The position numbers were made by a program, and so were the translations under genes. From Actinomycetota bacterium (GTDB lineage Bacteria; Actinomycetota; Acidimicrobiia; IMCC26256; PALSA-610): DNA of 64,000 nt. Positions 43,989-51,995 of the stretch are shown piece by piece. Each line of letters opens with the position of its first letter. Within the stretch, counting starts at the first letter, position 1. The stretch spans positions 1-64,000 of the forward strand of contig SXHN01000004.1 in assembly GCA_005773635.1 (NCBI GenBank), written 5' to 3'. The notes under the pieces are model-generated. The model was not told the DNA's origin and did no database searches. It saw only the letters and a program-made list of their open reading frames with translations.

Positions 43989-44819
43989 ATGGCCACTACC
44001 GAAACCAATGACCTCGTCGCCGAGATCACCCAACTGCCAGTGCAGCCCGGTGCTGCAATGCGGCTGTTGTGGATGCTCGAGGATCCGCGTACCTCAGCGG
44101 CCGATCTCGGTCGTCTGATCGAAAGCGATCCCGCGCTCAGCACGCAGGTGATCCGTCTTGCAAATACGGCGTTCTACGGTCTTTCGGGCAAGGTGTCGAG
44201 TGCATGGCGAGCCGTGACCGTGTTGGGGCTCGCAACAGTTCGAGCGTTGGCAACCACTGCGGCATTCGATTTGTTCTCGGAAAAGGGCCGATCTGTTCCA
44301 GATGATTTCTGGCCTCACTGCGTTATGACTGCGGCCGCAGCGTCATCGGTTGCGCGACGAGTTGGCTTGCCTGGCAACGATGCATTTTCCGTCGGTTTGT
44401 TGCACGACATTGGTGCTGCTTTGGTATTTCGCCGCGCACCTCGGCGCTATGACACGATCGTGGAACGTCTCGCAGTGGAAGAAGGCTTGACGCTGGTCGA
44501 CGCTGAGCGCGCAGAGTTTGGAATCACGCACGCCGAAATTGGTGCGGCAGCTCTGGGAGTGATGAAGTTTCCCGCGGAATTTGTAACCGCAGTTGGGGTG
44601 CACCACCTTGCACCGAATCAAGTTGAGTCACTACTCGGACGCGTTGTGATTGCCGCGGATGCGATTGCCTGTTCGTTGAATACGGTCGCCGAGTGCTCGT
44701 GTGACCTTGATGCGGCGCTGACCGCGCTGGGCCTGCCCCTTGAATCGAAGCAGTCGCTTCTCGAAGAGGTTGTACAAGATCAAGAAAACCTTGCCGGCTT
44801 CTTGACGGTCGCAGGCTGA
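43989..44819 (+). CDS. HDOD-domain protein
   Basis: 276 residues from ATG 43989, with GAGGAG five bases upstream. The HDOD pattern is clear: LPVQPGAAMRLLWMLEDP, IESDPALSTQVIRLANTAFYG, WRAVTVLGLATVRALA, then the HD-like LLHDIGAALVF and FGITHAEIGAAALG with VHHLAP. HDOD proteins act as adaptors in signalling or chemotaxis and usually have no phosphohydrolase activity; here HD (His-Asp) is retained at LLHDIG. Pairing with a GGDEF-fold protein suggests a signalling module. It is convergent with an amidase gene. Confidence 0.92.
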   Translation: MATTETNDLVAEITQLPVQPGAAMRLLWMLEDPRTSAADLGRLIESDPALSTQVIRLANTAFYGLSGKVSSAWRAVTVLGLATVRALATTAAFDLFSEKGRSVPDDFWPHCVMTAAAASSVARRVGLPGNDAFSVGLLHDIGAALVFRRAPRRYDTIVERLAVEEGLTLVDAERAEFGITHAEIGAAALGVMKFPAEFVTAVGVHHLAPNQVESLLGRVVIAADAIACSLNTVAECSCDLDAALTALGLPLESKQSLLEEVVQDQENLAGFLTVAG

Positions 44820-44843
44820 TCGCCGATCACTGATTGCACAGAG

Positions 44844-46286
44844 TCACGCGTGCACAGTTGGGCGTCGGTCGGCCCACGGCGCTGCAGATTCCAGCTGTGC
44901 TGCGACGCGCAAGAGTACGTCTTCACGGCCGTATGCCGCGGCGAAATGCACGCCAATCGGCGTACCCTCGTCGCTCATTCCCAGCGGTAGTGAGATCGCT
45001 GGCTGACCGGTGAGGTTAAAGCCCGCACAGAATGGCGCGAATGCTGCCGCTCGCAGGAATCCGAGAATAGGTGCTTCAGCATTGAAGAATGTACCGAGTG
45101 GCACCGGTGGTTCCGCGAGCGTTGGCGACAACAGCAGGTCGTAGCCGTCTTCGGACCACCATTGCGCGGCCGCATATCCGACGCTCTGGAGCGCGTCAAC
45201 GGCGTCGATGAATTGTTGCGCGGTGAGTGCATAGCCGTCGCGCGCCATGTCGACAGTTAGGGCTTCAAGATCGCCAGCTTGTACTCCCGAGCCCACTGCT
45301 CGTTCCCACCCTGTGATCGTCGCGACGAGCCCGGCATCCCATAGCGCAGTGAATTGTCCAACGATTGCTTGGTCTTCAAGTACGGATGGATGCGCGAGTT
45401 CAACCGTATGCCCGAGCGATTCGAGCAACTTCGCGGTGGCTTCAGTTTCACGAATGACTTGGGGGTCAACCTCGCCAGTGCCGAGGGGGTTGTGCAACAA
45501 CATTCCAATTCGTAGTTTCCCTGGAGCTGCGCCAACCTCTTCAGCGAACGGACGCGAAGGTATCGGCGCAATAACAGGTTGGCCCGGAAACGGCTTGCTC
45601 AACGCATCTAGTGCGGTTGCGGTATCGCGCACACTGCGGCTAACCACACCTTCGACTGTTAGCGGATCGTTCAAATGTCCTTGCATTGGGCCAGAGGAAG
45701 TGCGCCCGCGGCTCGGCTTCAGGCCCACGAGTCCGTTGCATGATGCCGGAATCCGAATTGAGCCACCACCGTCGTTGGCATGGGCGATTGCCACCATCCC
45801 GCTCGCGACCGCGGCCGCGGAACCTCCGGATGATCCACCGTTTGCTCGCTCGATGTTCCAGGGGTTCTTGGTAGGGCCATAGGCATCTGGTTCGGTCGTC
45901 GGTAGGAGACCGAATTCCGGAGTGTTGGTGCGCCCGAGGTACACGAAGCCTGCCTCGAAGAAACGCTGCGCAAGATGATCGGTGTGGCCCGAACGGTAAT
46001 TGTTGCGCTTCAGAAAGTTGGAACCTTGGTGGTGGGGGTCGCCTTGCACGGAGCACATGAGATCTTTGAAGAGAATCGGCACCCCCCGAAACGGGCCGTC
46101 GGGCAGTGGGCCTTCGGCCTGCTGGCGGGCCAACTCGTAACGCTCGTGGATTACGGCGTTGAGCGTTGGGTTGAGTGCTTCGATCCGCGAGATCGCAGCG
46201 TCGGTCAGCTCGCGAGGGCTCACTACTCCCTCGCGCACAAGTTGCGCTTGAGCCGTAGCATCTAGTTGGGAGTAGTCGTCGCTCAT
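44844..46286 (-). CDS. Amidase (second copy)
   Basis: 480 residues from ATG 46286, with AGAGGAA upstream. The amidase signature is visible: Lys in GVPILFKDLMCS, the Ser-rich loop ANGGSSGGSAAAVASG and the nucleophile strand HANDGGGSIRIPASC. The protein is close in length and order to the amidase at 30843-32255 but differs in many positions, so they are not recent duplicates. It hydrolyses an amide bond of unknown substrate. No transporter or nitrilase neighbour. Confidence 0.93.
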   Translation of the reverse strand: MSDDYSQLDATAQAQLVREGVVSPRELTDAAISRIEALNPTLNAVIHERYELARQQAEGPLPDGPFRGVPILFKDLMCSVQGDPHHQGSNFLKRNNYRSGHTDHLAQRFFEAGFVYLGRTNTPEFGLLPTTEPDAYGPTKNPWNIERANGGSSGGSAAAVASGMVAIAHANDGGGSIRIPASCNGLVGLKPSRGRTSSGPMQGHLNDPLTVEGVVSRSVRDTATALDALSKPFPGQPVIAPIPSRPFAEEVGAAPGKLRIGMLLHNPLGTGEVDPQVIRETEATAKLLESLGHTVELAHPSVLEDQAIVGQFTALWDAGLVATITGWERAVGSGVQAGDLEALTVDMARDGYALTAQQFIDAVDALQSVGYAAAQWWSEDGYDLLLSPTLAEPPVPLGTFFNAEAPILGFLRAAAFAPFCAGFNLTGQPAISLPLGMSDEGTPIGVHFAAAYGREDVLLRVAAQLESAAPWADRRPTVHA

Positions 46287-46379
46287 CAGTTCCTCTTTCT
46301 CGGTGGTGCCTCAAACGTAGTGCGGATTGGCAAGAATAGGCAGTAGACGGAAGTTGACTCCTGTGCGAAACTGTGCGCC

Positions 46380-46910
46380 GTGGTGCGGCGGTTGGTCAAA
46401 ATCGGTGTGGGAGTTGTAGTCGCAGGGCTATTGCTGACCTATGTGACGTTTGTGCGCCCGGTTCCAAGAGACAAGGTGCAGCGTGCGGATGTGGTCGTGG
46501 TGCTCGCAGGTGAATCGTCGCGGCTCGATACCGGTCTTCGATTAATGCAACAAGGCGTTGCGTCAGCACTGGTGATCTCGAATGGCAATGCCAAAGGCTG
46601 GAAGGCCGCAAATATCTTATGCTCGACCCGACAGCCATTCGTGGTGCTGTGTCCGAAGCCATCTTCCGACAGTACGGGTGGCGAAGCGAAAACGATTTCG
46701 CACCTGGCGCGCGAAAACAATTGGAATCGGATGGTCTTGGTTTCATCGAACTATCACCTTCGCCGCGCTCGAACTCTGTTCAATCGTTGTTACCGAGGCG
46801 AATTGCGGGTCTACTCGTCCGAACCTGACCGGCTTTCGCTCGGTACGTGGGTAGGGGCGATGTTGGAGTGGCCGAAATACGCGGCGACGCAAATCGACCG
46901 CGACTGTTGA
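46380..46910 (+). CDS. YdcF/SanA-like DUF218 membrane-anchored protein
   Basis: 176 residues from GTG 46380. One N-terminal membrane helix (KIGVGVVVAGLLLTYVTFV) places the rest outside. The DUF218 core has DVVVVLAGESSRLDTGLRLMQQG, ALVISNG and the GGEAKTISHLAREN with LVSSNYHLRRARTLF. Related proteins (SanA, ElyC, YdcF) influence envelope permeability or glycan synthesis. It is convergent with the D-amino-acid enzyme gene, with three bases between stops. Function beyond family unknown. Confidence 0.85.
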   Translation: MVRRLVKIGVGVVVAGLLLTYVTFVRPVPRDKVQRADVVVVLAGESSRLDTGLRLMQQGVASALVISNGNAKGWKAANILCSTRQPFVVLCPKPSSDSTGGEAKTISHLARENNWNRMVLVSSNYHLRRARTLFNRCYRGELRVYSSEPDRLSLGTWVGAMLEWPKYAATQIDRDC

Positions 46911-46913
46911 GCG

Positions 46914-47912
46914 CTACCAACCACGAAGGTTGATTGGCCACGCATCGATGATGTGCGCCTCCAAACCGGGTCCGTCGGCGACGTGAAACACATCGTGGTA
47001 CGCCGCGGTCGGGTCGACGTGAGCGGGGGCGATCATCATCTTGCTGCCGATGCGCGCCGCCGGGGTGAACGTAATGTGTTCGTCCGAGCACAGCATGACG
47101 TCGTGGTCAGCGATGGTAGGTAAACCATGGTCCATCCCAAGAGCTTTCAGGCCACAATCGCCGACCGCATAGTGAGATCGTGCCGAAATTACGGTTGTGC
47201 TTATCCAAAGTGCTTGTCGAAACGGGATGTCGAGTTGTGAATATGCGGTGTCCATCAGTGCGTACGAGCCAGCTTGAATTTCGCTGGGAATCGGGCTGAT
47301 GTCGAAAGTCCCGGTGCCACCGGCTGACACAACGTCGCCGCCGACCAGTCGATGAGCGATTGCGAGCTGTTCCATACTCGCCTCACAAATTGCTGTGCGT
47401 TCAATGCGAGGTACGACCCCGACCGCGTGGCCTTCGTAGCCCATGACGCCGCGAACCTCAAGGCCACGCGATCGAGCGAGGTCGCCAAGTCGACCGGCGT
47501 CTTTGGGTCGGCAGCCGCAACGAGGTAGGCCGACGTTCACATCGATGAGGACGCGCTGGATACCGGCTCGCGCTGCAACTGCAATAGTTTCGTCGCTGTC
47601 GACCGCAATGGTGACACTTGGTGTGATCTTTGCCATGGCTTGGAGGCGCGCAACATCAAGTGTTTCATTGGCAAGTAATAGATCGTCGCCGAGTCCCGCG
47701 TGAGCCATGCCAAGGATTTCTTTCGGAGTCGCAGCGCAAAATGCAGTGTGACCCGCAGCGAATTGGCTTTGCGCGAGCGCAGTGCACTTGTGCGCTTTGA
47801 CGTGTGGGCGGAGACTGCTGCCGGGACGCGCCTGCGCCATTGTTGTGATGTTGTGCGTGAACGCTGTCGCGTCGATAACAAGCGCTGGGGTTTGCAAATC
47901 TGCAACGATCAC
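46914..47912 (-). CDS. PLP-dependent D-threonine aldolase/D-serine dehydratase-like enzyme
   Basis: 332 residues from GTG 47912, overlapping the stop of the serine hydrolase by GTGA; the longer frame to 48194 is shadow. It has the alanine racemase N-terminal barrel: VADLQTPALVID, RPHVKAHKC with the PLP lysine, and VSAGGTGTFD for the phosphate. The C-terminal D-serine-dehydratase-like domain has CSDEHITF and PAHVDPTAAYHD, where HxD would be the metal pair as in D-threonine aldolase. It probably cleaves or deaminates a D-beta-hydroxy amino acid. Coupling to a serine hydrolase suggests turnover of a D-residue-containing compound. Confidence 0.85.
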   Translation of the reverse strand: MIVADLQTPALVIDATAFTHNITTMAQARPGSSLRPHVKAHKCTALAQSQFAAGHTAFCAATPKEILGMAHAGLGDDLLLANETLDVARLQAMAKITPSVTIAVDSDETIAVAARAGIQRVLIDVNVGLPRCGCRPKDAGRLGDLARSRGLEVRGVMGYEGHAVGVVPRIERTAICEASMEQLAIAHRLVGGDVVSAGGTGTFDISPIPSEIQAGSYALMDTAYSQLDIPFRQALWISTTVISARSHYAVGDCGLKALGMDHGLPTIADHDVMLCSDEHITFTPAARIGSKMMIAPAHVDPTAAYHDVFHVADGPGLEAHIIDAWPINLRGW

Positions 47913-48733
47913 TGCTCGCCCCACGCTTCGTACAATTTTCGTCCGACGGCTCCAATCACCACGCACGCCGCGTCGAGTGCACCACCCTCCAGTCCTTCGC
48001 CCATCACTGCCGCGACCCATGCATGGTCGTGCATTGTGAACAGACCACCATCGGTCTCCACGCCGGGGTAGCCGCCGGTCTTGTTGTAGACCTTGAGTGG
48101 GAAGTCGAATCCGAAATCCACCGCGTGATGGAGATTCGGTAATTGTCTTGGGAGCGACTCGGTGTGTTGCTGGCGAAACAAGATTCGCATGCATCGTTTG
48201 GCGGCTTCGGCTGGGAAGCCATGCTGTTGTACTTCTTGCAGCACCGCGAAACTTTCAGCCAACGCGCGGGGCGTACTCGTTGCGAAATCGAGAGTTCCGT
48301 ATTGATGAAACGTAATGGGGCAATCGATCCGGGCGCCGTCGATACCCAGACGGAGCAGCATTGCGTTTACGGAATCTGGCCCGCCAACGATCCGCAGCAA
48401 TACATTGGTCGCAACATTGTCGGACACAATGATCATTAAATAGGCGTGATCTTCAAGCGTCGGATTGAGTCCTGGCATCAAATATCGGGTGACGCCACTA
48501 CCCCTCACATGATCCTCGTCGCTCAGCTCAACTCTGCTGGTCGGGTCGAGTTTGCCCTCGGCGCAGAGTTCCGCGTAGCGCATGAGCACGAACTGTTTTC
48601 CGGCGCTTGCGGTTGGCATTGGTCGATCGGCATTGAAGGCAACAATTTCGCTGGTGTTCAAGTTCCGCGCGTACGCGCCCCAAGTTCCTGCGGGGGGCTC
48701 GAGGATGTTTTCTATCTCGGCTTGCAGATTCAT
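47909..48733 (-). CDS. Class A beta-lactamase-fold serine hydrolase
   Basis: 274 residues from ATG 48733; an extra in-frame leader to 48820 has no signal features. Active-site motifs are complete: SAGK (SxxK) at about residue 42, SDN at about 104, and KTG near 230. There is no signal peptide or lipobox, so it is probably cytoplasmic, unlike exported beta-lactamases and DD-peptidases. The SDN context (IIVSDNVATNVLLR) is that of class A enzymes. Its stop overlaps the start of the D-amino-acid enzyme, so a D-peptidase or D-amidase role is a reasonable inference. Confidence 0.85.
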   Translation of the reverse strand: MNLQAEIENILEPPAGTWGAYARNLNTSEIVAFNADRPMPTASAGKQFVLMRYAELCAEGKLDPTSRVELSDEDHVRGSGVTRYLMPGLNPTLEDHAYLMIIVSDNVATNVLLRIVGGPDSVNAMLLRLGIDGARIDCPITFHQYGTLDFATSTPRALAESFAVLQEVQQHGFPAEAAKRCMRILFRQQHTESLPRQLPNLHHAVDFGFDFPLKVYNKTGGYPGVETDGGLFTMHDHAWVAAVMGEGLEGGALDAACVVIGAVGRKLYEAWGEQ

Positions 48734-48758
48734 GCATTGACTATGGCACGATTTGACC

Positions 48759-49133
48759 GTGGCCGCCGAAGATCGCCCCCCAACTGATCGAGATTGGCAC
48801 ACCGACGAACTCCCGGCCACGCCGCAACGCGATTTTCTGATTAGCTCACAGCGGTGGCTTGAGGCCCCTGAGTATCTGCACGAAGTCGGTCATGATTTTG
48901 GAGTAGCGCTCGTCGCGTACAAGCGCCGCATAGGCCCGTATCTGCTCTGGCGTGCGGGCCCGGCCGTGGGAGCCGATGCGCGGTACTGCGCGATTCTCGC
49001 GAGCGATAGTCGCGTGCACTTTGAGCTGCGGCTATCTGGCGACAAGCGGGCGACTGGTGTGGGGCCGGGTGGCGTTGTTCACGACCGTTTTCGTGCGTGG
49101 AAGCAAGCGCTACTTGCCGACGAAAGCCGTTAG
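48759..49133 (+). CDS. Small protein of unknown function
   Basis: 124 residues from GTG 48759 (TTG 48753 is possible). It is mixed alpha/beta with a Trp/Asp-rich start (PTDRDWHTDELPATPQRDF), a central strand pair (GVALVAYKRRIGPYLLWRAG) and HFELRLSGDKRATGVGPGG. No signal peptide, no membrane helix, no recognised family. It is divergent from the serine hydrolase gene (25-base gap) and convergent with menE (3-base gap). Codon use looks coding throughout, but this is one of the least supported genes. Confidence 0.6.
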   Translation: MAAEDRPPTDRDWHTDELPATPQRDFLISSQRWLEAPEYLHEVGHDFGVALVAYKRRIGPYLLWRAGPAVGADARYCAILASDSRVHFELRLSGDKRATGVGPGGVVHDRFRAWKQALLADESR

Positions 49134-49136
49134 CCG

Positions 49137-50321
49137 CTACTGCGCTGCCAAGACCCGTCTGAGCGGTTTGCCAGCCGGCGATCGAGGGATTTCATCGATG
49201 ATCCGCAATTCTTTCGGAGCTTTCGCCGCAACCAGATACTCGCGAACAAACCCGCGGAGTTCATCGAGGGTTGGCGGATTTGTGCCGTCAACAGGGATCA
49301 CGCAAGCGACGACCCGTTCGCCCCATTCTTCGTCAGCGACCCCAACGACGCAGACCTCCGATACCGCGGGATGCTGCGCGAGGACGGTTTCCACTTCAGT
49401 GGGCCCAACATTGATGCCACCAGTGATGATCAGATCTTTCATGCGATCGATGATCGAAAGTTTTCCTTCGCTGATCTTTCCGATATCGCCCGTGAGGAAC
49501 CAATTTCCATCGAATGCAGCCCGTGTGAGGGCAGGATCATTGCGGTAGCCGCGGGTAATCGGAGCTCCTCGTAAGGCCACTTCATCGTTATCTCGCAACA
49601 TGAGGTCGACGCCGTGGTTGGCCACGCCGTTGGTGACGGCTCCACCCCAGGATTCAGTGAGGCCGTACGCGTCGAAGATCGTCACACCGGTTGCGATTGC
49701 TGCCGCTCGTTGTGTGTCGGGAAGCGGTGCGCCGCCGACGACCGCGGCGCGAAATCCCTGCAGCGCATCGGCGCGGACCAAGCGCCGTAACGTTGTGGGT
49801 ACAACCGAAATAATCGTTGCGCCTTCGACCCGAGGTGCTTGTTGCACCCGTTCAAGGTCGAAGCTGTCGTGCACCGCGACGGGCACGCCGGTTACCCAAG
49901 ACCGACCCAAGATGGCGAGCCCGGCCACAAAAAACAACGGATGGCATGCCAGCCATGTGTCGCCCTGGCCGGCGCTGATCGCGTCGGAAACTCCGGTACC
50001 CATCGCAAACAGACCGCTTCGAGTGAGCTCGACTGCCTTCGGTTGCCCTGTAGTTCCTGAGGTGCAAACAACCGCAGCGGTGTCGGAGTCGACCGGCATG
50101 CCATGTGCCAGTCGGGTGAGGCCACTGTGATCCAGTAAGTGAGTTGGTTGGGCCAGTTCGAGGAGCTCGCGCAGTTCGTTGCTGGGCAGTGCCGGGTTGA
50201 GCGGCAATACGGCATCGCCACGTTCCCAGCAAGCAACGACGTGAGGAGCAAGTTCGGTATTGCTCATGATGGCCGCGACGAGGTTGCTCGTGCCGTCGCC
50301 GGTTACTGCAGCGAGGGTCAT
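49137..50321 (-). CDS. menE: o-Succinylbenzoate-CoA ligase MenE
   Basis: 394 residues, shorter than many AMP-binding enzymes because the N-terminal domain is reduced, as in actinobacterial MenE. Motifs are CTSGTTGQPKAVELTRSG (ATP loop), YGLTES, TGDIG, DRMKDLIITGGINVGPTEVE and the final GKPLRRVLA lysine region. It activates o-succinylbenzoate to its CoA ester in menaquinone synthesis. Assignment rests on the men neighbours. It is divergent from menA; a palindrome at 50338-50363 lies 16 bases from its start. Confidence 0.88.
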   Translation of the reverse strand: MTLAAVTGDGTSNLVAAIMSNTELAPHVVACWERGDAVLPLNPALPSNELRELLELAQPTHLLDHSGLTRLAHGMPVDSDTAAVVCTSGTTGQPKAVELTRSGLFAMGTGVSDAISAGQGDTWLACHPLFFVAGLAILGRSWVTGVPVAVHDSFDLERVQQAPRVEGATIISVVPTTLRRLVRADALQGFRAAVVGGAPLPDTQRAAAIATGVTIFDAYGLTESWGGAVTNGVANHGVDLMLRDNDEVALRGAPITRGYRNDPALTRAAFDGNWFLTGDIGKISEGKLSIIDRMKDLIITGGINVGPTEVETVLAQHPAVSEVCVVGVADEEWGERVVACVIPVDGTNPPTLDELRGFVREYLVAAKAPKELRIIDEIPRSPAGKPLRRVLAAQ

Positions 50322-50337
50322 GGCTCAGATACGCTCA

Positions 50338-50363
50338 ACTGTAGGAGTAATCACTCCCACAGT
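50338..50363. promoter_or_regulatory. Putative MerR-type operator between menE and menA
   Basis: A 26-base dyad: arms ACTGTAGGAG (50338-50347) and CTCCCACAGT (50354-50363) differ by one base when folded. The core nearly equals the site at 56386-56411: 20 of 22 positions match from GTAGGAG through the final T. On the minus strand the distal arm contains TACAGT, a possible -10 for menE. Placement of a dyad against the -10 resembles MerR-type promoters. Its effect on menA, whose start is 71 bases away on the other side, is inferred. Confidence 0.7.
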
Positions 50364-50434
50364 ATGACCGCATTGTCGATCGGCATGCTGCTTGAGCGAA
50401 GCGAAATGCCGCGCAGCGGCGGAAGGGAAATGCA

Positions 50435-51304
50435 GTGGCGTCCGCTCGCGAATGGCTCCAAGGAGCGAGACCGCGTACGTTGGGCGCTGCCATCGCTCCT
50501 GTGGCTGTGGGTACCGCAGCGGGTACGTTCGGTGAATCTGTTTTGCCGTGGCGCGGCGTTGCGGCACTGGTTGTGTCGGTGTCGCTGCAGATAGGGGTGA
50601 ACTACGCAAACGACTACTCCGACGGTGTGCGCGGAACCGATGCCAACCGCAGAGGGCCGCTGCGATTGACAGCTAGTGGAGTTGCGAAACCTGCGGCGGT
50701 GAAGCGCGCGGCGCAACTTTCGTTTTTGATTGGCGCAGCCGTTGGGCTTTGGCTGTCGCTGATTGCCGACTGGCGACTTTTGATCTTGGGTGCCTTGTGC
50801 ATTGCCGCGGCCGCGTTCTATACCGGCGGACCAAAACCCTACGGCTATCTCGGCTTGGGCGAACTCATGGTGTTGTTGTGCTTTGGGTTCGCAGCAACCG
50901 CGGGATCCGCCTATGTACAAACGCGTCACGTGAATGGCACGGTATGGGTGGCATGTCTTGTGGTCGGTTTACCTGCTGTCGCAATCTTGTTGTGTAACAA
51001 CGTCCGCGATATCCCGACTGATGTTGTTGCTGGCAAGCGCACGTTGGCAGTTGGAATCGGCGACCGCCGCGCTCGTTGGTTGTACGTCGCGTCGATTGTG
51101 GGTTCTTTGGTGGGCGTGGCTGTAATTGCCGCGCGTTATCCGATGGCCTGGGTCGCCTTTGTTGGCATCATGTTCGTCACGAAGCCGGTGCGGCTGATGT
51201 TGACCGCGACCGATCCGCCGTCGCTGGTCGCTGCACTTGTGGGTACCGCCTCGTTTCAATTGGTTTCTTCGCTGTTTCTCGCGGCTGCATTGTGGGTGTC
51301 ATGA
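50435..51304 (+). CDS. menA: 1,4-Dihydroxy-2-naphthoate polyprenyltransferase MenA
   Basis: 289 residues from GTG 50435, with GGAAGGGA six bases upstream. About eight membrane helices. The UbiA-family Asp motifs are NYANDYSDGVRGTD (about residues 55-68) and NNVRDIPTDVVAGKRTL (about 188-204). It attaches the polyprenyl chain to dihydroxynaphthoate with decarboxylation at the membrane, giving demethylmenaquinone. Its 3' end overlaps the convergent menH gene by 49 bases. Confidence 0.97.
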   Translation: MASAREWLQGARPRTLGAAIAPVAVGTAAGTFGESVLPWRGVAALVVSVSLQIGVNYANDYSDGVRGTDANRRGPLRLTASGVAKPAAVKRAAQLSFLIGAAVGLWLSLIADWRLLILGALCIAAAAFYTGGPKPYGYLGLGELMVLLCFGFAATAGSAYVQTRHVNGTVWVACLVVGLPAVAILLCNNVRDIPTDVVAGKRTLAVGIGDRRARWLYVASIVGSLVGVAVIAARYPMAWVAFVGIMFVTKPVRLMLTATDPPSLVAALVGTASFQLVSSLFLAAALWVS

Positions 51305-51972
51305 ATGATCTTCGCAAGGTCGCCAGGTCGTTCCAACAGGATGGCATGGCCACATTGCACCGAGATGTGTCGAGAGTCGGCAATGCACTCGTGCATGCGC
51401 ACGCCGATCGCGGAGAATTTCGCGTCGCGTGCACCGGTCACGATGGTTACTGGCATGTGCAGTTCGCCCAAGCGGTCCCAAAGATTTGGCATCGATCCGG
51501 TTCCAAGCACGCGAAGGTCATGTGCCAACCGTTGTGGATTGATCGATGCACGTGCAGAGACTCCCGGTGCATCGGTATTGACGTCCGCAAACATTGGCTG
51601 CGCAAGCCACCGCAACAGGAACGCCTCGGTGCCGACATCAATGGCAGATTGGGCAAGCTCCTCATCGGCTGCCCGTCGGGTGGCACGCTCGTTCGACGAT
51701 TCGATCCCTGCAGTCGCGCTCACGAGTATGAGGTGCTCCACCAAGTGCGCATGGCTGAGCGCAACCATCAGCGCGATGCGGCCTCCCATCGAATATCCAA
51801 CCCACGTGCCGCGGCCGTAGACGTTCGCCATTGCATCGGCGGTGGCGCTAAAGGTTGTGCATTCCTCGATGCTGCAGCCTCTGGGCTGAGTTCCCAAGTC
51901 GCGAAGCGCTTGCGCCACAGCGTCCCAACTTTCAACCGTTTGTGTAAAACCGGGAATCAACAGCGTTTGCAC
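51256..51972 (-). CDS. menH: MenH-like alpha/beta hydrolase
   Basis: 238 residues. It has HGF-type start LLIPGFTQTVESWDAV, nucleophile elbow WVGYSMGGRIAL (Ser near residue 62), acid loop VTGARDAKF and the terminal VQCGHAILLERP histidine. MenH eliminates pyruvate from SEPHCHC to give SHCHC in menaquinone synthesis; the location beside menD and menA makes this the best call, though other hydrolases share these motifs. It is divergent from menD with 23 bases between starts and overlaps menA at the 3' end. Confidence 0.83.
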   Translation of the reverse strand: MQTLLIPGFTQTVESWDAVAQALRDLGTQPRGCSIEECTTFSATADAMANVYGRGTWVGYSMGGRIALMVALSHAHLVEHLILVSATAGIESSNERATRRAADEELAQSAIDVGTEAFLLRWLAQPMFADVNTDAPGVSARASINPQRLAHDLRVLGTGSMPNLWDRLGELHMPVTIVTGARDAKFSAIGVRMHECIADSRHISVQCGHAILLERPGDLAKIIHDTHNAAARNSEETN

Positions 51973-51995
51973 ATCGAGATCGTGCCACGGTGAGC

